Shown in pieces: positions 36,314-45,530 of a stretch of 64,000 nucleotides of DNA. This DNA is from Bosea sp. RAC05. Its GTDB lineage: Bacteria > Pseudomonadota > Alphaproteobacteria > Rhizobiales > Beijerinckiaceae. The DNA is taken from positions 1,784,001 to 1,848,000 of the forward strand of contig NZ_CP016464.1 in NCBI RefSeq assembly GCF_001713455.1, given 5' to 3'. How positions within the stretch are numbered: position 1 is the stretch's first letter; each line of letters begins with the position of its first letter. The notes below the pieces were generated by a model. The model was not told the origin of the DNA, did no database searches, and saw only the letters and a list, made by a program, of their open reading frames with translations. The position numbers were made by a program, and so were the translations under genes.

Positions 36314-37174
36314 ATGAAGGTCGATGACCACCGGTTGAAGCTCGATAGCGGAAAATTCGCGACCTTCGTGTCGACCGCCAACATGGGCGGGCCGTTGGCG
36401 AACGGGGCGCCCAGCATCCTCGTGATCCACTACACCGCCGGCGGGACGGCGTCCGGAGCGATCCAGACCTTCAAGTCGCAGTCAGCGAGCGGGCGGACCT
36501 CGGCGCACCTGGTCATCGACCATGACGGCAAGATCACCCAGATGGTGCCGTTCGATCGCGTCGCCTGGCATGCCGGTGCAAGCCGTTGGCGCGGCCATGA
36601 CGGCATCAATCAGCACGCGGTCGGGATCGAGGTCGTCAACTGGGGCAAGCTCTCGAGAACGGGCGGCGGGGGCTGGGTCAGCTGGACCGGCGCCAGTGTC
36701 CCGGCCAGCCGCGTGATGCTCGCGCCGCACAAGCATTTCCCCGGTCAGGAACACGGCTGGGAGATCTTCGACGAGGCCCAGATCGAGGCCCTCATCGCCG
36801 CCTGCAGGGCGATCGTCTCGGCTTATCGAATTCAGGGCTGGGATCTCGTCGGCCATGACGACATCTCGCCGATGCGCAAGATCGACCCAGGCCCGGCGAT
36901 GGCGATGGACAGCCTCCGCTCGCGGGTCTTCGGGCGCGAGGACGACGCCTTCGACAACCGCCTGTTCCGCGTGAATGCCCCGGGAGACGGGCTCAACCTG
37001 CGCGAGAATGCCGGCCTCGCCAACAGCCGCGTCATCAAGAAGCTGCCGCACGACACCACGGTCCATGTCGTCGAGGTCGTCGGAAGCTGGGCGCTGGTCG
37101 CCGAGGTGATCGCCGGCAACGACGATGTCACCGGGTTCGTTCACATGAACTGGCTCGTGCCGGTGGCCGCCTGA
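36314..37174 (+). CDS. N-acetylmuramoyl-L-alanine amidase with SH3b domain
   Basis: A 286-residue protein with an N-terminal Amidase_2 (PGRP-like) domain (about 30-190) and a C-terminal bacterial SH3 domain (about 220-286; VNAPGDGLNLRENAG). The zinc ligands are visible as H in ILVIHYTAGG, H in RVAWHAG and the later VGHDDISP segment, with the usual spacing. It cleaves the lactyl-amide bond of peptidoglycan. No signal peptide is seen, so it may act as an endolysin or be released otherwise. ATG 36314 is preferred for its GGGGG site five bases upstream; ATG 36299 is the alternative. Confidence 0.88.
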   Translation: MKVDDHRLKLDSGKFATFVSTANMGGPLANGAPSILVIHYTAGGTASGAIQTFKSQSASGRTSAHLVIDHDGKITQMVPFDRVAWHAGASRWRGHDGINQHAVGIEVVNWGKLSRTGGGGWVSWTGASVPASRVMLAPHKHFPGQEHGWEIFDEAQIEALIAACRAIVSAYRIQGWDLVGHDDISPMRKIDPGPAMAMDSLRSRVFGREDDAFDNRLFRVNAPGDGLNLRENAGLANSRVIKKLPHDTTVHVVEVVGSWALVAEVIAGNDDVTGFVHMNWLVPVAA

Positions 37175-37201
37175 GCGCGTCCGCCGCGGCCGTCCGGACC
37201 G

Positions 37202-37459
37202 CTACCGATCCACGTCGAGCGGGGCGGTGCCGGTCGGCTTGCCGTCGGCCGACAGCGTGATCTTCTCGATGCGCGCCTCGGCCTGCTTCAGCAGAGCGTC
37301 GCAGCGCGCCTTCAGCGCCTCGCCGCGCGTGTAGATCGCGATCGATTCCTCGAGCGGCACGTCGCCCCGCTCCAGCCGGGCGACGATGTCCTCGAGCTGC
37401 TTCAGCGCCGCCTCGAAGGGCAGGGCGCCGACGTCGTCATTTGCGTTGGTGTCGGTCAA
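37202..37459 (-). CDS. xseB: Exodeoxyribonuclease VII small subunit
   Basis: An 85-residue XseB protein: [21 protein letters not shown] and the following coiled-coil helix with [25 protein letters not shown] are the family signature. With XseA it forms exonuclease VII, which degrades single-stranded DNA. No ATG is available at the right place, so the start is taken as TTG 37459, with GGGAA about nine bases upstream; a GTG at 37555 would give a non-conserved 32-residue extension. It is convergent with the muramoyl amidase. Confidence 0.9.
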   Translation of the reverse strand: MTDTNANDDVGALPFEAALKQLEDIVARLERGDVPLEESIAIYTRGEALKARCDALLKQAEARIEKITLSADGKPTGTAPLDVDR

Positions 37460-37551
37460 GGTCGGCGATTCCCGTTGGGCCACTCTTATCGGTGCTTCGG
37501 CCGTGCCGGGCAAGGCGCAGTCCAAGAGGGCCTCGTCTTCTCTGGTCAATA

Positions 37552-37992
37552 TCACGAATAGAAGGACTGCCGAAGGATGCCGACGAGGCTGTCGGGTGCG
37601 GCGACGTCGAGCGCAATCCTTGGATACCGCTTGTCGTCAATCAGGCCGCGATACTGCGGATGGCGCGTCAAGCGATAGAATTCGTAAGCTGATGGACCTT
37701 TGCGAATGATCTCGTAGGAAGTGCAAGTGGTTTCGAGGGTCTTCTGCGAGCGAATGCCGAGTAATCGAAGAAACGTCCGCCAAGCCTCCATGCTCTCGAC
37801 CTCTTCGGTAATGCGCGCGGGTTCCTCGATGAACATCTGTCTCACGAACTGTTCCAACCCGTTCAATTCGTTGACAAAGGCTCTGACGGGCATGCGGAGG
37901 GACGGCACCCCCCGGACATTTACGCTGACGGGGCCAAGCACATGCTTGCCGTCCTTCAACGCCCCCGTCACCTTCCACACCCGATAGGCCAT
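37552..37992 (-). CDS. Hypothetical protein of unusual composition
   Basis: A 146-residue protein ([20 protein letters not shown]...) with no signal peptide, membrane segment or recognised domain. The first 60 residues look like beta strands, the rest helical ([29 protein letters not shown]). The region is visibly AT-richer and uses rarer codons than its neighbours, suggesting recent transfer. ATG 37992 is preferred with AAGGCGG upstream; a GTG at 38019 is possible. It sits 23 bases after lrp and 92 bases before xseB, all on the minus strand. Confidence 0.55.
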   Translation of the reverse strand: MAYRVWKVTGALKDGKHVLGPVSVNVRGVPSLRMPVRAFVNELNGLEQFVRQMFIEEPARITEEVESMEAWRTFLRLLGIRSQKTLETTCTSYEIIRKGPSAYEFYRLTRHPQYRGLIDDKRYPRIALDVAAPDSLVGILRQSFYS

Positions 37993-38015
37993 TCCAACCC
38001 GCCTTGCGAATGAGC

Positions 38016-38483
38016 TCACACCGGCAGCGCCGAGCTCTTCTTGATCGAGCGCAGCGTCAGCGTCGACTGCACGCGGGTGACGCCGGGCAACTGCGTGATG
38101 ATGTCGGTGTGGATGCGCTCGAAATCGGCGCTGTCGCGATAGATCACCCGCATCAGATAGTCATGCGCGCCGGCGAGCAGATGGCATTCCAGGATCTCCG
38201 GCAGGTTCTGCACCGCCTGCTCGAAGCCCTCCAGCGAGGCGCGGCCCTGCTGGTCGAGCGTCACGAAGACGAAGGCGGTGCCGGGAAACCCCGCGATCTT
38301 GTCGTCGAGAATCATCGCATAGCCGCGGATCAGCCCGCTCTCCTCGAGCTGGCGTACCCGGCGCAGGCAGGCCGAGGGCGACAGATGCACCTTCTCGGCG
38401 AGATCGGAATTCGTGATCCGGCCATCCGCCTGCAGGATGCGCAGGATGGCGCGGTCGCGTGAATCGAGTTCGATGGTGGTCAT
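38016..38483 (-). CDS. Lrp/AsnC-family transcriptional regulator
   Basis: A 155-residue feast/famine regulator. The N-terminal AsnC-type HTH (LDSRDRAILRILQADGRITNSDLAEKVHLSPSACLRR pattern, residues about 6-42) is followed by the RAM (Lrp_AsnC) effector-binding domain (about 70-145), with GTAFVFVTL and TDIITQLPGVTRVQST. These proteins form octamers and respond to amino acids. The target is unknown; the usual divergent transporter gene is not here. ATG 38483 fits the conserved N-terminus. Confidence 0.93.
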   Translation of the reverse strand: MTTIELDSRDRAILRILQADGRITNSDLAEKVHLSPSACLRRVRQLEESGLIRGYAMILDDKIAGFPGTAFVFVTLDQQGRASLEGFEQAVQNLPEILECHLLAGAHDYLMRVIYRDSADFERIHTDIITQLPGVTRVQSTLTLRSIKKSSALPV

Positions 38484-38629
38484 GATGCGCTGGCTCCCCA
38501 GCGGGGATGAATCCTGCGAAAATCGCCGGAGCGCAAGCAATCTTCTGCATCGATTTCAGCAGGGTTGCGCTGCTTTCGGCGTCAATGGCCGCCGTGGCCG
38601 CACGAAGCTGTCAGCGCATGCGGGGCGAT

Positions 38630-39142
38630 TCAGTCCCATGTCAGCCGGAAAGGCGTGCCTTCGAAGGCGTCCGCCCCGCGCCCGATCCCGGCGATCGCCT
38701 CGCGCATGCGCCCGTCGCGGCCAAGCATGGCGTCGGCGATGGCGACGAGCCGGGCATTGGGCGTGGCGGAGGGGGAGGCCTTTCGCAGACGGGCGGCCAG
38801 CTCCGCCTCGTCGCGTTCCGGCGCCAGCGCGCAGGCGGCGATGTAGGCGGCCGCCGTCGAGCGGCTGATGCCGGCCCAGCAATGGATCAGGATCGGCGCG
38901 GTGCGGTCCCAGCGTCGCGTGAAGGCGAGGAAGCGCTCGACATGCGCCTCGGCCGGCACGACATGGCCCTCCATCGGCGCGCTGATGTCGGACAGGCCGA
39001 GGAACAGGTGGTTCGCCTCGCTGATGCCGGCCGGGCGCTCCACGGCGGTGCCGACATTGATCAGCGTGACGAGATGGCTCGGTCGCACGGCGGCGACGGT
39101 CTCATGCAGCTTCGACAGCGGGGAGACATGCAGGGTCGGCAT
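38630..39142 (-). CDS. Protein-tyrosine-phosphatase-like protein
   Basis: A 170-residue dual-specificity-phosphatase-like protein. The P-loop reads HCWAGISRST with catalytic C88 and R94 (H-C-x5-R), and D52 lies in a position typical for the general acid. It is a compact stand-alone domain without signal peptide, probably cytoplasmic. Substrates are unknown; similar small phosphatases are widespread in Rhizobiales. The ATG at 39142 is 132 bases from the palindrome at 39275 and diverges from the thioesterase gene. Confidence 0.88.
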   Translation of the reverse strand: MPTLHVSPLSKLHETVAAVRPSHLVTLINVGTAVERPAGISEANHLFLGLSDISAPMEGHVVPAEAHVERFLAFTRRWDRTAPILIHCWAGISRSTAAAYIAACALAPERDEAELAARLRKASPSATPNARLVAIADAMLGRDGRMREAIAGIGRGADAFEGTPFRLTWD

Positions 39143-39274
39143 TGTGAGGTGTCCGGCTGGGGCGTGCGAAGGGCATAATCCACCCGGGCGCGGCCGTCAT
39201 CCCAGGCCCGCCATTCTCGCCGGCGCAGTCTGGATGACGACGGGACGGGACCGCGAGGCCGCGTGCGGCGGGCT

Positions 39275-39294
39275 GGTTCGTTTACATGTGAACC
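39275..39294. promoter_or_regulatory. Palindromic site between phosphatase and thioesterase genes
   Basis: GGTTCGTTTACATGTGAACC contains GGTTC/GAACC arms and an inner near-palindrome GTTTACATGTGAAC (39280-39293). The core matches the GTTTACATATAAAC core at 10318-10331 in 12 of 14 positions. Both sites precede lipid-metabolism genes. Confidence 0.45.
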
Positions 39295-39345
39295 ATCCTG
39301 CCCTAGAAGGTCTCGACCGGGGCCATGTCCTCGCGAGAGTTCGCC

Positions 39346-39909
39346 ATGAATCTCTGGTTTCGCCTGATCTGGCTCCTCGTCACGAGCCCCTTCCGTCCGC
39401 GGCTGGAACCGCTGGCCGAGCCGTCGCGGCTGTCCTTTCGCGTCTGGCCTCATGATCTCGACACCAGCCTGCACATGAACAACGGCCGCTACTGGTCGCT
39501 GATGGATCTCGGCCGCACCGACCTGATGCTGCGCACGAAGCTGTGGCGGGCGGTGTTGCGCCACCGCTGGGTTCCGGTGGTCAATGGCGGCATGATCCGC
39601 TTCCGGCGGGAGTTGCGCGCCTTCCAGCCCTTCCGCCTCGACACCGAGATCCTGTGCTGGACGCAAACCTGGCTGGTGATCGAGCACCGCCTGGTCACGC
39701 GGGGCCGGGACGGCACGGAGACCGTCGCGGCCCATGCGCTCGTCCGGGTGGCGCTTTATGACCGCGCGGCGCGGGCCTATGTGCCGGTGGCGCGGCTGAT
39801 GACCGAGATCGGGACGCAGGCGGAAAGCCCCCCGCCGCGGCCGGATGTCGACGCCTTCCTCGCCGCCGAGGACGCGATGCGCAGTACCGCCGCCAGCGCC
39901 ACCGCCTGA
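39346..39909 (+). CDS. Hot-dog fold thioesterase (4HBT family)
   Basis: A 187-residue thioesterase-superfamily protein of the YbgC/THEM6-like type. The N-terminus is hydrophobic (MNLWFRLIWLLVTSPF), perhaps a membrane association helix. The active-site region is HDLDTSLHMNNGRYW with aspartate 39, matching the 4-hydroxybenzoyl-CoA thioesterase motif. It would hydrolyse acyl-CoA; chain length unknown. ATG 39346 fits homologues that start MNLWxRL; ATG 39325 is also in frame. The upstream palindrome may link it to the acyl-CoA dehydrogenase at 10512. Confidence 0.87.
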   Translation: MNLWFRLIWLLVTSPFRPRLEPLAEPSRLSFRVWPHDLDTSLHMNNGRYWSLMDLGRTDLMLRTKLWRAVLRHRWVPVVNGGMIRFRRELRAFQPFRLDTEILCWTQTWLVIEHRLVTRGRDGTETVAAHALVRVALYDRAARAYVPVARLMTEIGTQAESPPPRPDVDAFLAAEDAMRSTAASATA

Positions 39910-39934
39910 CGCGCCCATTCGGCGCCTTCGCCGC

Positions 39935-42900
39935 TCATTCCGCGGCGAAGCGTGTCGCCCGCCACTGGGCCAGCAGGGCGCGCAGGGCGCCGGGCTTCAG
40001 CGGCTTGTTGAGCAGGTGGACGTCGAGCGCCGCGGCCGCCTCCCGCACGTTGGGGGAGCGATCGGCGGTCAGCAGGATCGCGGGCAGCGGCAGGCGCGAT
40101 CGTTCGCGCAGGGTGCTGATCGCGGTCAGGCCGTTGCCATGGTCGAGATGGTAGTCGGCGATCAGCGCATCCGGTGCGGCACGCTTCTGCAGCGCCATCG
40201 CGGCGTCCAGGCTCGCCGCCGTCGTGACCTGGCAGCCCCAGCCCTCGAGCAGGCGCTTCATCCCGTCCAGAATGGCGGGCTCGTTGTCGATCACGAGGAG
40301 CTTCAGCCCGGCGAGCTGCCCGGCCGGCACCGCGCGCGGCGCCGGGCCGGTGCTCATCTCGGGCAGCGGCGAGGCGCGTGGCACCAGCACGGCGAAGCGG
40401 CTGCCCCGGCCGGGCACCGAATCGAGCGTCAGCTTGTGATCGAGCGTGCGGGCGATGCGCTGGACGATCGACAGGCCGAGCCCGAGCCCGCGGGCCACCT
40501 TCGCGCCCTGGTCGAGGCGCTGGAACTCGCGGAACACCGTCTTCTGCTTGCCCTGCGGAATCCCGAGCCCGGTGTCGAGCACCTCGACCGAGACTTGCCC
40601 GCCCCGCCGGCGAAAGCCGATCAGAACCTTGCCGCTCGGCGTGTACTTGATCGCGTTCGAGACCAGGTTCTGGAGCAGGCGCCGCAGCAGGCGCCGGTCC
40701 GAGCGCACGGCGAGGCTCGTCGGCATGAAGACGAGCTTGAGACCCTTCTCCTGCGCGCTCGGCTCGAATTCGCGCTGGAGCTGGCGCAGCAGTTCGTCGA
40801 GCCGGAACGACGTGATCTCCGGCTTCATCGCTCCGCCGTCGAGCCGCGAGATCTCGAGCAGCGCGGTCAGGATCTCCTCGACGGCATCGAGCGAGGCGTC
40901 GATGTTCTCGGCGAGATCGGGGCTGCCGGCGGCGCGGTCGCGCTCCACCAGCGAGGTCGCGTAGAGCCGCGCCGCATTGAGCGGCTGCAGGATGTCGTGG
41001 CTGGCCGCGGCGAGGAAGCGCGTCTTCGAGGCGTTGGCCTCCTCGGCCTCCGCCTTGGCGCGCTGCAGTTCGGCGTTGACGCGCAGGATTTCCTCGGTGC
41101 GCTCGACGACGCGCCGCTCGAGGCTCTCATTGGTCCGCTCGAGTTCCTCCTGCGCCGCCACGGCCTCGGTGATGTCGGTATAGGTCGTGACGAAGCCGCC
41201 ATCGGGCAGCGGGTTGGTCCGGATCTCGATGACCTTCTTGGACGGGTAGAGCTTGAGCCGGACCGGCTCGCGGTCGCGCACGAAGCTCTGCAGCCGCGCC
41301 GCCATCAGCTCGTCCTGCTGGCCGTCGCCATAGGCGCCGCGGGCGGCGTTGTAGCGCACGATCTCGTCGAGGCCCGTCCCGAAGCGGACCATCGAGGAGG
41401 GCAGGTCGTAGAGCTGGATGAAGGCCTGGTTCCAGGCGAGCAGGCGCAGGTCGCGGTCGAGCACCGTGATGCCCTGGCCGGCATGGTCGAGCCCGTGCTG
41501 GAGGATGTCGCGGTTGTACTGCAGCGCCGCGGACGCGTCGTCGAGCAGCTTGAAGGCGGCTTCGGTGGTGAGGTTGCGCCGCCGCAGCAGCAGCGACAGC
41601 ACGAGCCGCGAGGAGGCGGCGCCGATGGCCGACGAGAGCAGATGCTCGCCGAAGCGCAGCAGGTGGATATCCGCATCCCGTGTCGGATGGGGTTCCTCGC
41701 CGCGGCTGCTGGCGAAGCCCTCGAAGGCGCGCTGCGTCCGCTCCTGGCCGAGATAGCGCCCGATGGTCGATTGCAGCTCGGATTCGGTGACGCTGGAGCG
41801 CCAGAGCGAGAAGGATTGCGCCATTGTCGCCCGGTCCGATTCGACGAAGGCGTTGGCCTGCAGGCGCTCCATCGCGGTGGCCGGCCGCAGCAGCGAGAAG
41901 CCGATATAGGCGAGCAGGTTGAGGCCCATGCTCCAGAACACGCCATGCGGAAGGGGCGGCAGATCGAGCCCGAACAGCGCCTCGGGTCGCAGCGCCGCAT
42001 GGCCGAACAGTCCGTTGGCGACGACGTCGTTCCAGATGCTGCCCGGACGCACCAGGCTCGGCATCAGCAGCGTATAGGCCCAGGTGGCGAGACCGACGAT
42101 CAGCCCGGCCGCGGCGCCCAGCGCCGTGCCGCGGCGCCAGACCAGCCCGCCGAAGAAGGCTGGTGCGATCTGCGCCGTCGCCGCGAAGGACAACAGGCCG
42201 ATCGCGACCAGGGCCTGCTCGCCGGCCGCCCGGTAATAGGCGTAGCCGAGCAGGATGACGCAGAGGATCGCAACGCGCCGGATGATCACGACCTGCGAGC
42301 CGAGATCGCCGCCCATCGTGCCGTTGCCGGCCCCCTGCCGGTCGATCGTCGTGGCCGAGCCGGTCGGATCGCTCAGCGCCCGGCGGCCGCGCAGCAGCAC
42401 CGGCATGACGAGATGGTTCGAGATCATGATCGCCAGCGCCACCGAGGCGACGATCACCATGGCGGTCGCCGCCGAAAGCCCGCCGACGAAGACCAGAAGC
42501 GCGAGCAGCCCCTGCTGCTGCTGCAGCGGCAGCAGCAGGACCGTCATGTCGCGGTCGATGCCGTTGCCCGGCATCAGCAGTTCGCCCGCCATCGCCAGCG
42601 GCAGCACGAAGAGGTTGATCAGGACGAGGTAGAGCGGAAACATCCAGGCGGCGCGGCGGACGTCCCCCCTGTCGCGGTTCTCAACGATCGTCATGTGGAA
42701 CTGGCGCGCCAGCAGCAGCGCGGCGCAGGCCGACAGCAGCGTCAGAGTCAGGAAGGTCGGCCAGCTCGAGGTCCGCTCCCAGATCGGCGCGGCGCCGCTT
42801 GGCAGATGTGCGGCCTGGGCGAAGAGGTCGCCGGGCCCGTCATAGAGCCCGTAGACGATGAACACGCCCAGCACGAGGAAGGCGACGAGCTTGACCAGCG

Positions 42901-43504
42901 ATTCGACCGCGATGGCCAGCACCAGCCCGTCCTGGTGCTCGGTGGCGTCGATATGGCGCGTGCCGAAGGCGCAGGCGAAGCCGGCCAGCACCATCGCCAC
43001 GAGAAAGGCGAGATCGGTCAGGACGGGCGCGTCCGCGGCCGCAGGCCGGCCGCCCGTCGCTGCCAGCAGGACGGAGAGCGAACTCGCCACGGCCTTGAGC
43101 TGGAGGGCGATGTAGGGGAGCGCGCCGATGACCGCGACCAGGCAGACCAGCGCCGCCACGCGCTCGCTCTTGCCGTAGCGCGCGCCGACGAAGTCGGCGA
43201 CCGAGGTGATGTTCTGCGACTTCGCAATGCCGACGATGCGCGAGACGAAGCGGTGGCCGAAGCCGATCACCAGGATCGGCCCGACATAGATGCCGAGGAA
43301 ATCGAGCCCTGCGCGGCTGGCGAAGCCGACCGACCCGTAGAAGGTCCAGGAGGTGCAGTAGACGCCGAGCGCCAGCGCATAGATCGTCGCGCGCGCCCGG
43401 CCGCTGACGAGGCGGCGGCCCGATGTGTCGGCGGCATGCGCGATCGCAAACAGCGCGCACAGATAGGCCAGCGCCACGAGGACCACGGACCAGGCGGGGA
43501 TCAT
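39935..43504 (-). CDS. Hybrid sensor kinase with SSS transporter domain (CrbS-like)
   Basis: A 1189-residue fusion. Residues 1 to about 590 form a sodium/solute-symporter (SSS) membrane domain with about 13 helices. A linker of about 60 residues and a PAS-like domain (about 675-785; DHAGQGITVLDRDLRLLAWNQ) precede a coiled coil, the HisKA domain with H836 in AASHDILQPLNAA, the HATPase with LVSNAIKYT and GLGLGLSIV, and a C-terminal receiver domain with phospho-acceptor D1117 (ALIADYHLDHGNG). This is the layout of CrbS, ErcS' and related acetate/alcohol-response kinases. No cognate response regulator is adjacent. ATG 43504 gives a direct membrane start. Confidence 0.92.
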   Translation of the reverse strand: MIPAWSVVLVALAYLCALFAIAHAADTSGRRLVSGRARATIYALALGVYCTSWTFYGSVGFASRAGLDFLGIYVGPILVIGFGHRFVSRIVGIAKSQNITSVADFVGARYGKSERVAALVCLVAVIGALPYIALQLKAVASSLSVLLAATGGRPAAADAPVLTDLAFLVAMVLAGFACAFGTRHIDATEHQDGLVLAIAVESLVKLVAFLVLGVFIVYGLYDGPGDLFAQAAHLPSGAAPIWERTSSWPTFLTLTLLSACAALLLARQFHMTIVENRDRGDVRRAAWMFPLYLVLINLFVLPLAMAGELLMPGNGIDRDMTVLLLPLQQQQGLLALLVFVGGLSAATAMVIVASVALAIMISNHLVMPVLLRGRRALSDPTGSATTIDRQGAGNGTMGGDLGSQVVIIRRVAILCVILLGYAYYRAAGEQALVAIGLLSFAATAQIAPAFFGGLVWRRGTALGAAAGLIVGLATWAYTLLMPSLVRPGSIWNDVVANGLFGHAALRPEALFGLDLPPLPHGVFWSMGLNLLAYIGFSLLRPATAMERLQANAFVESDRATMAQSFSLWRSSVTESELQSTIGRYLGQERTQRAFEGFASSRGEEPHPTRDADIHLLRFGEHLLSSAIGAASSRLVLSLLLRRRNLTTEAAFKLLDDASAALQYNRDILQHGLDHAGQGITVLDRDLRLLAWNQAFIQLYDLPSSMVRFGTGLDEIVRYNAARGAYGDGQQDELMAARLQSFVRDREPVRLKLYPSKKVIEIRTNPLPDGGFVTTYTDITEAVAAQEELERTNESLERRVVERTEEILRVNAELQRAKAEAEEANASKTRFLAAASHDILQPLNAARLYATSLVERDRAAGSPDLAENIDASLDAVEEILTALLEISRLDGGAMKPEITSFRLDELLRQLQREFEPSAQEKGLKLVFMPTSLAVRSDRRLLRRLLQNLVSNAIKYTPSGKVLIGFRRRGGQVSVEVLDTGLGIPQGKQKTVFREFQRLDQGAKVARGLGLGLSIVQRIARTLDHKLTLDSVPGRGSRFAVLVPRASPLPEMSTGPAPRAVPAGQLAGLKLLVIDNEPAILDGMKRLLEGWGCQVTTAASLDAAMALQKRAAPDALIADYHLDHGNGLTAISTLRERSRLPLPAILLTADRSPNVREAAAALDVHLLNKPLKPGALRALLAQWRATRFAAE

Positions 43505-43662
43505 TCTGCCTCCATCGCAGCCGCGTCACCGGCCGGACCTTAGAGGAGGAGATCGAAGCGAGGAAACAGGTTTCCACAGAGCCGCTTCTTCCTCTAGCGT
43601 CATCACAGAGACGCAGCACGGCCGAGCGAGATCGGCCGACCATCACCGGAAGGGTCTGAAGC

Positions 43663-44082
43663 ATGATCGAGGAATTCAAGAAGTTCGCGTTGAAGGGCAA
43701 CGTCGTCGATCTTGCGATCGGCGTCATCATCGGCGCGGCCTTCAGCAAGATCGTCGATTCGCTGGTGTCCGACATCATCATGCCGTTCTTCGGCGCGCTC
43801 GGCGGCCTCGATTTCTCGAACTATTACGTCGGCCTGAACAGCAGCGTCACGGCCCCGGTCCTCGAGGAGGCCAAGAAGCAGGGCGCGGTCCTGGCCTATG
43901 GCTCGTTCATGACCGTCGCGCTGAATTTCCTGATTATCGCCTTCGTGCTGTTTCTGGTGGTGAAGGGCATCAACCGGCTGCGCCGCGCCGAGGAGGCGAA
44001 GCCCGAAGCGCCGACCCCGCCGGCGGCGGACGTGGTCCTTCTCACCGAGATTCGCGACCTGCTGAAGCAGAAGACGGTCTGA
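43663..44082 (+). CDS. mscL: Large-conductance mechanosensitive channel
   Basis: A 139-residue Msc[38 protein letters not shown] at the N-terminus is the gating helix region (written here in parts only by position 5-41), the second helix is at about 78-98, and [10 protein letters not shown] is the C-terminal bundle. It protects against hypo-osmotic shock. The N-terminal helix has the conserved GNVVDLA. It is slightly longer in the loop than E. coli MscL (136). It is transcribed alone, divergent from the SSS kinase. Confidence 0.96.
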   Translation: MIEEFKKFALKGNVVDLAIGVIIGAAFSKIVDSLVSDIIMPFFGALGGLDFSNYYVGLNSSVTAPVLEEAKKQGAVLAYGSFMTVALNFLIIAFVLFLVVKGINRLRRAEEAKPEAPTPPAADVVLLTEIRDLLKQKTV

Positions 44083-44090
44083 CGGACGCG

Positions 44091-44126
44091 CGATCGGTCG
44101 CGTCGATTCATCACCGCGACCGATCG
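44091..44126 (+). terminator. Hairpin after mscL
   Basis: CGATCGGTCGCG (44091-44102) and CGCGACCGATCG (44115-44126) pair perfectly over 12 bases with a 12-base loop, nine bases after the mscL stop. No T-run follows, so it may be a Rho-aided terminator or an mRNA 3'-end stabiliser. Confidence 0.5.
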
Positions 44127-44204
44127 ACCCGATCTCGCGATTTCATGCCTGCGCGCGCCGTCATCGGCTAAAGCAGTGCGGTCTAACCTGTGAGGTCGCC
44201 CACG

Positions 44205-45395
44205 ATGTCCACCGCTCCTGTCGCCGGCACCAGCCTGCTGTCGTCGCTGCGCCCCGAGGCGCGCAACGCGCCGGAAAGCGGCATCGTCGAGGTCGTCAAT
44301 CACGGCCGGATGAAGGAGGGGCTGATCCCGCTCTGGGTCGGCGAAGGCGATCTGCCGACACCCGACTTCATCGCCCGCGCCGCCAACGCCTCGCTGGCCG
44401 CCGGCGAGACCTTCTACACCTGGCAGCGCGGCATCCCGGACCTGCGCGAGGCGCTGGCGCGCTACCACACCGCGCTCTACGGCCGGCCCTTCGGCATGGA
44501 CTCCTTCTTCGTCACCGGCTCGGGCATGCAGGCGGTCCAGATCGTCGTCCGCATGATCACGGGGCCCGGCGACGAGGTCGTCATCCCCACGCCGGCCTGG
44601 CCGAATGTCGCCGCCGCGATCGGCGTCGCCGGAGCGATCCCCGTCAATGTGCCGATGGACTATGTCCAGGGCCGCTTCTCGCTCGACCTCGGCCGGCTGG
44701 CCGCGGCCATCACCCCGAAGACGCGCGCCATCGCCATCAACTCGCCTGCCAACCCGACCGGGTGGACGGCCACGAAGGATGAACTGGCCGCCATCCTGGA
44801 GTTGGCACGCCAGCACGGCCTCTGGATCATCGCCGACGAGATCTATGCCCGCTTCGTCTATGACGGCTCCGCCCGCGCCGCCTCCTTCCATGACGTGATG
44901 GAGCCGGAGGAACGCGTCCTCTTCGTCCAGACCTTTTCGAAGAACTGGGCCATGACGGGCTGGCGCGTCGGCTGGATCGAGGCCCCGCCCGCCTTCGGCC
45001 AGGTCATCGAGAATCTGATCCAGTACTCGACCTCCGGCGTTCCGGTCTTCGTCCAGCGCGCCGCCATCGCCGCGCTCGACGAGGGCGAGCCCTTCGTCAC
45101 CGAGCAGATCGCCCGCGCCACGGAAGGCCGCCGGATCATCGCGGAGGGGCTGAAGGCCACCAACCGGGTCACCCTGTCCCCGCCCGATGGGGCGCTCTAC
45201 CAGTTCTTCTCGGTCGATGGCTGGCAGGACAGCCGGGCGCTCGCCATCGACCTGGTCGACAGGGCCAATGTCGGCCTCGCGCCCGGAACCGCCTTCGGCC
45301 CCGGCGGCGAGACGGGACTGCGGCTCTGCTTCGCCCGCAAGGCCTCCGATCTGGTCGAGACCGTCGCCAGGCTGCAGCGCGCCCTGGCCGGCTGA
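44205..45395 (+). CDS. PLP-dependent class I/II aminotransferase
   Basis: A 396-residue fold-type I aminotransferase (AspC/AatA-like). The PLP lysine is K246 in TFSKNWAMTGWRVGW, the INSPANPTGW motif precedes, and DEIYARFVYDG holds the aspartate that contacts the PLP nitrogen. FVTGSGMQAVQ starts the cofactor phosphate loop. It most likely transfers amino groups from aspartate or another amino acid to a keto acid. Start ATG 44205 has AGG about nine bases upstream. The next gene, an AbrB-family protein, is 135 bases on. Confidence 0.92.
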   Translation: MSTAPVAGTSLLSSLRPEARNAPESGIVEVVNHGRMKEGLIPLWVGEGDLPTPDFIARAANASLAAGETFYTWQRGIPDLREALARYHTALYGRPFGMDSFFVTGSGMQAVQIVVRMITGPGDEVVIPTPAWPNVAAAIGVAGAIPVNVPMDYVQGRFSLDLGRLAAAITPKTRAIAINSPANPTGWTATKDELAAILELARQHGLWIIADEIYARFVYDGSARAASFHDVMEPEERVLFVQTFSKNWAMTGWRVGWIEAPPAFGQVIENLIQYSTSGVPVFVQRAAIAALDEGEPFVTEQIARATEGRRIIAEGLKATNRVTLSPPDGALYQFFSVDGWQDSRALAIDLVDRANVGLAPGTAFGPGGETGLRLCFARKASDLVETVARLQRALAG

Positions 45396-45530
45396 GGGCG
45401 GCCGGAGAGCCGGCGCTCAGGCCCGGCGCGCATGACGGCCGTGCGTCACGCGGGCCGCCCGCCAAATTGACCCCGGCGCGACCTGTCGCCATGACAGTTA
45501 TGCTGCATTGCAGCAGCGCGGCGGGGCATC

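Noticed and set aside
39845..43543. A 1232-codon open frame on the plus strand opposite the sensor kinase
   Set aside because: It is the mirror of a high-GC coding gene, reads as Arg/Gln/Asp-rich low-complexity sequence and has no ribosome site; the minus-strand kinase has all expected domains.
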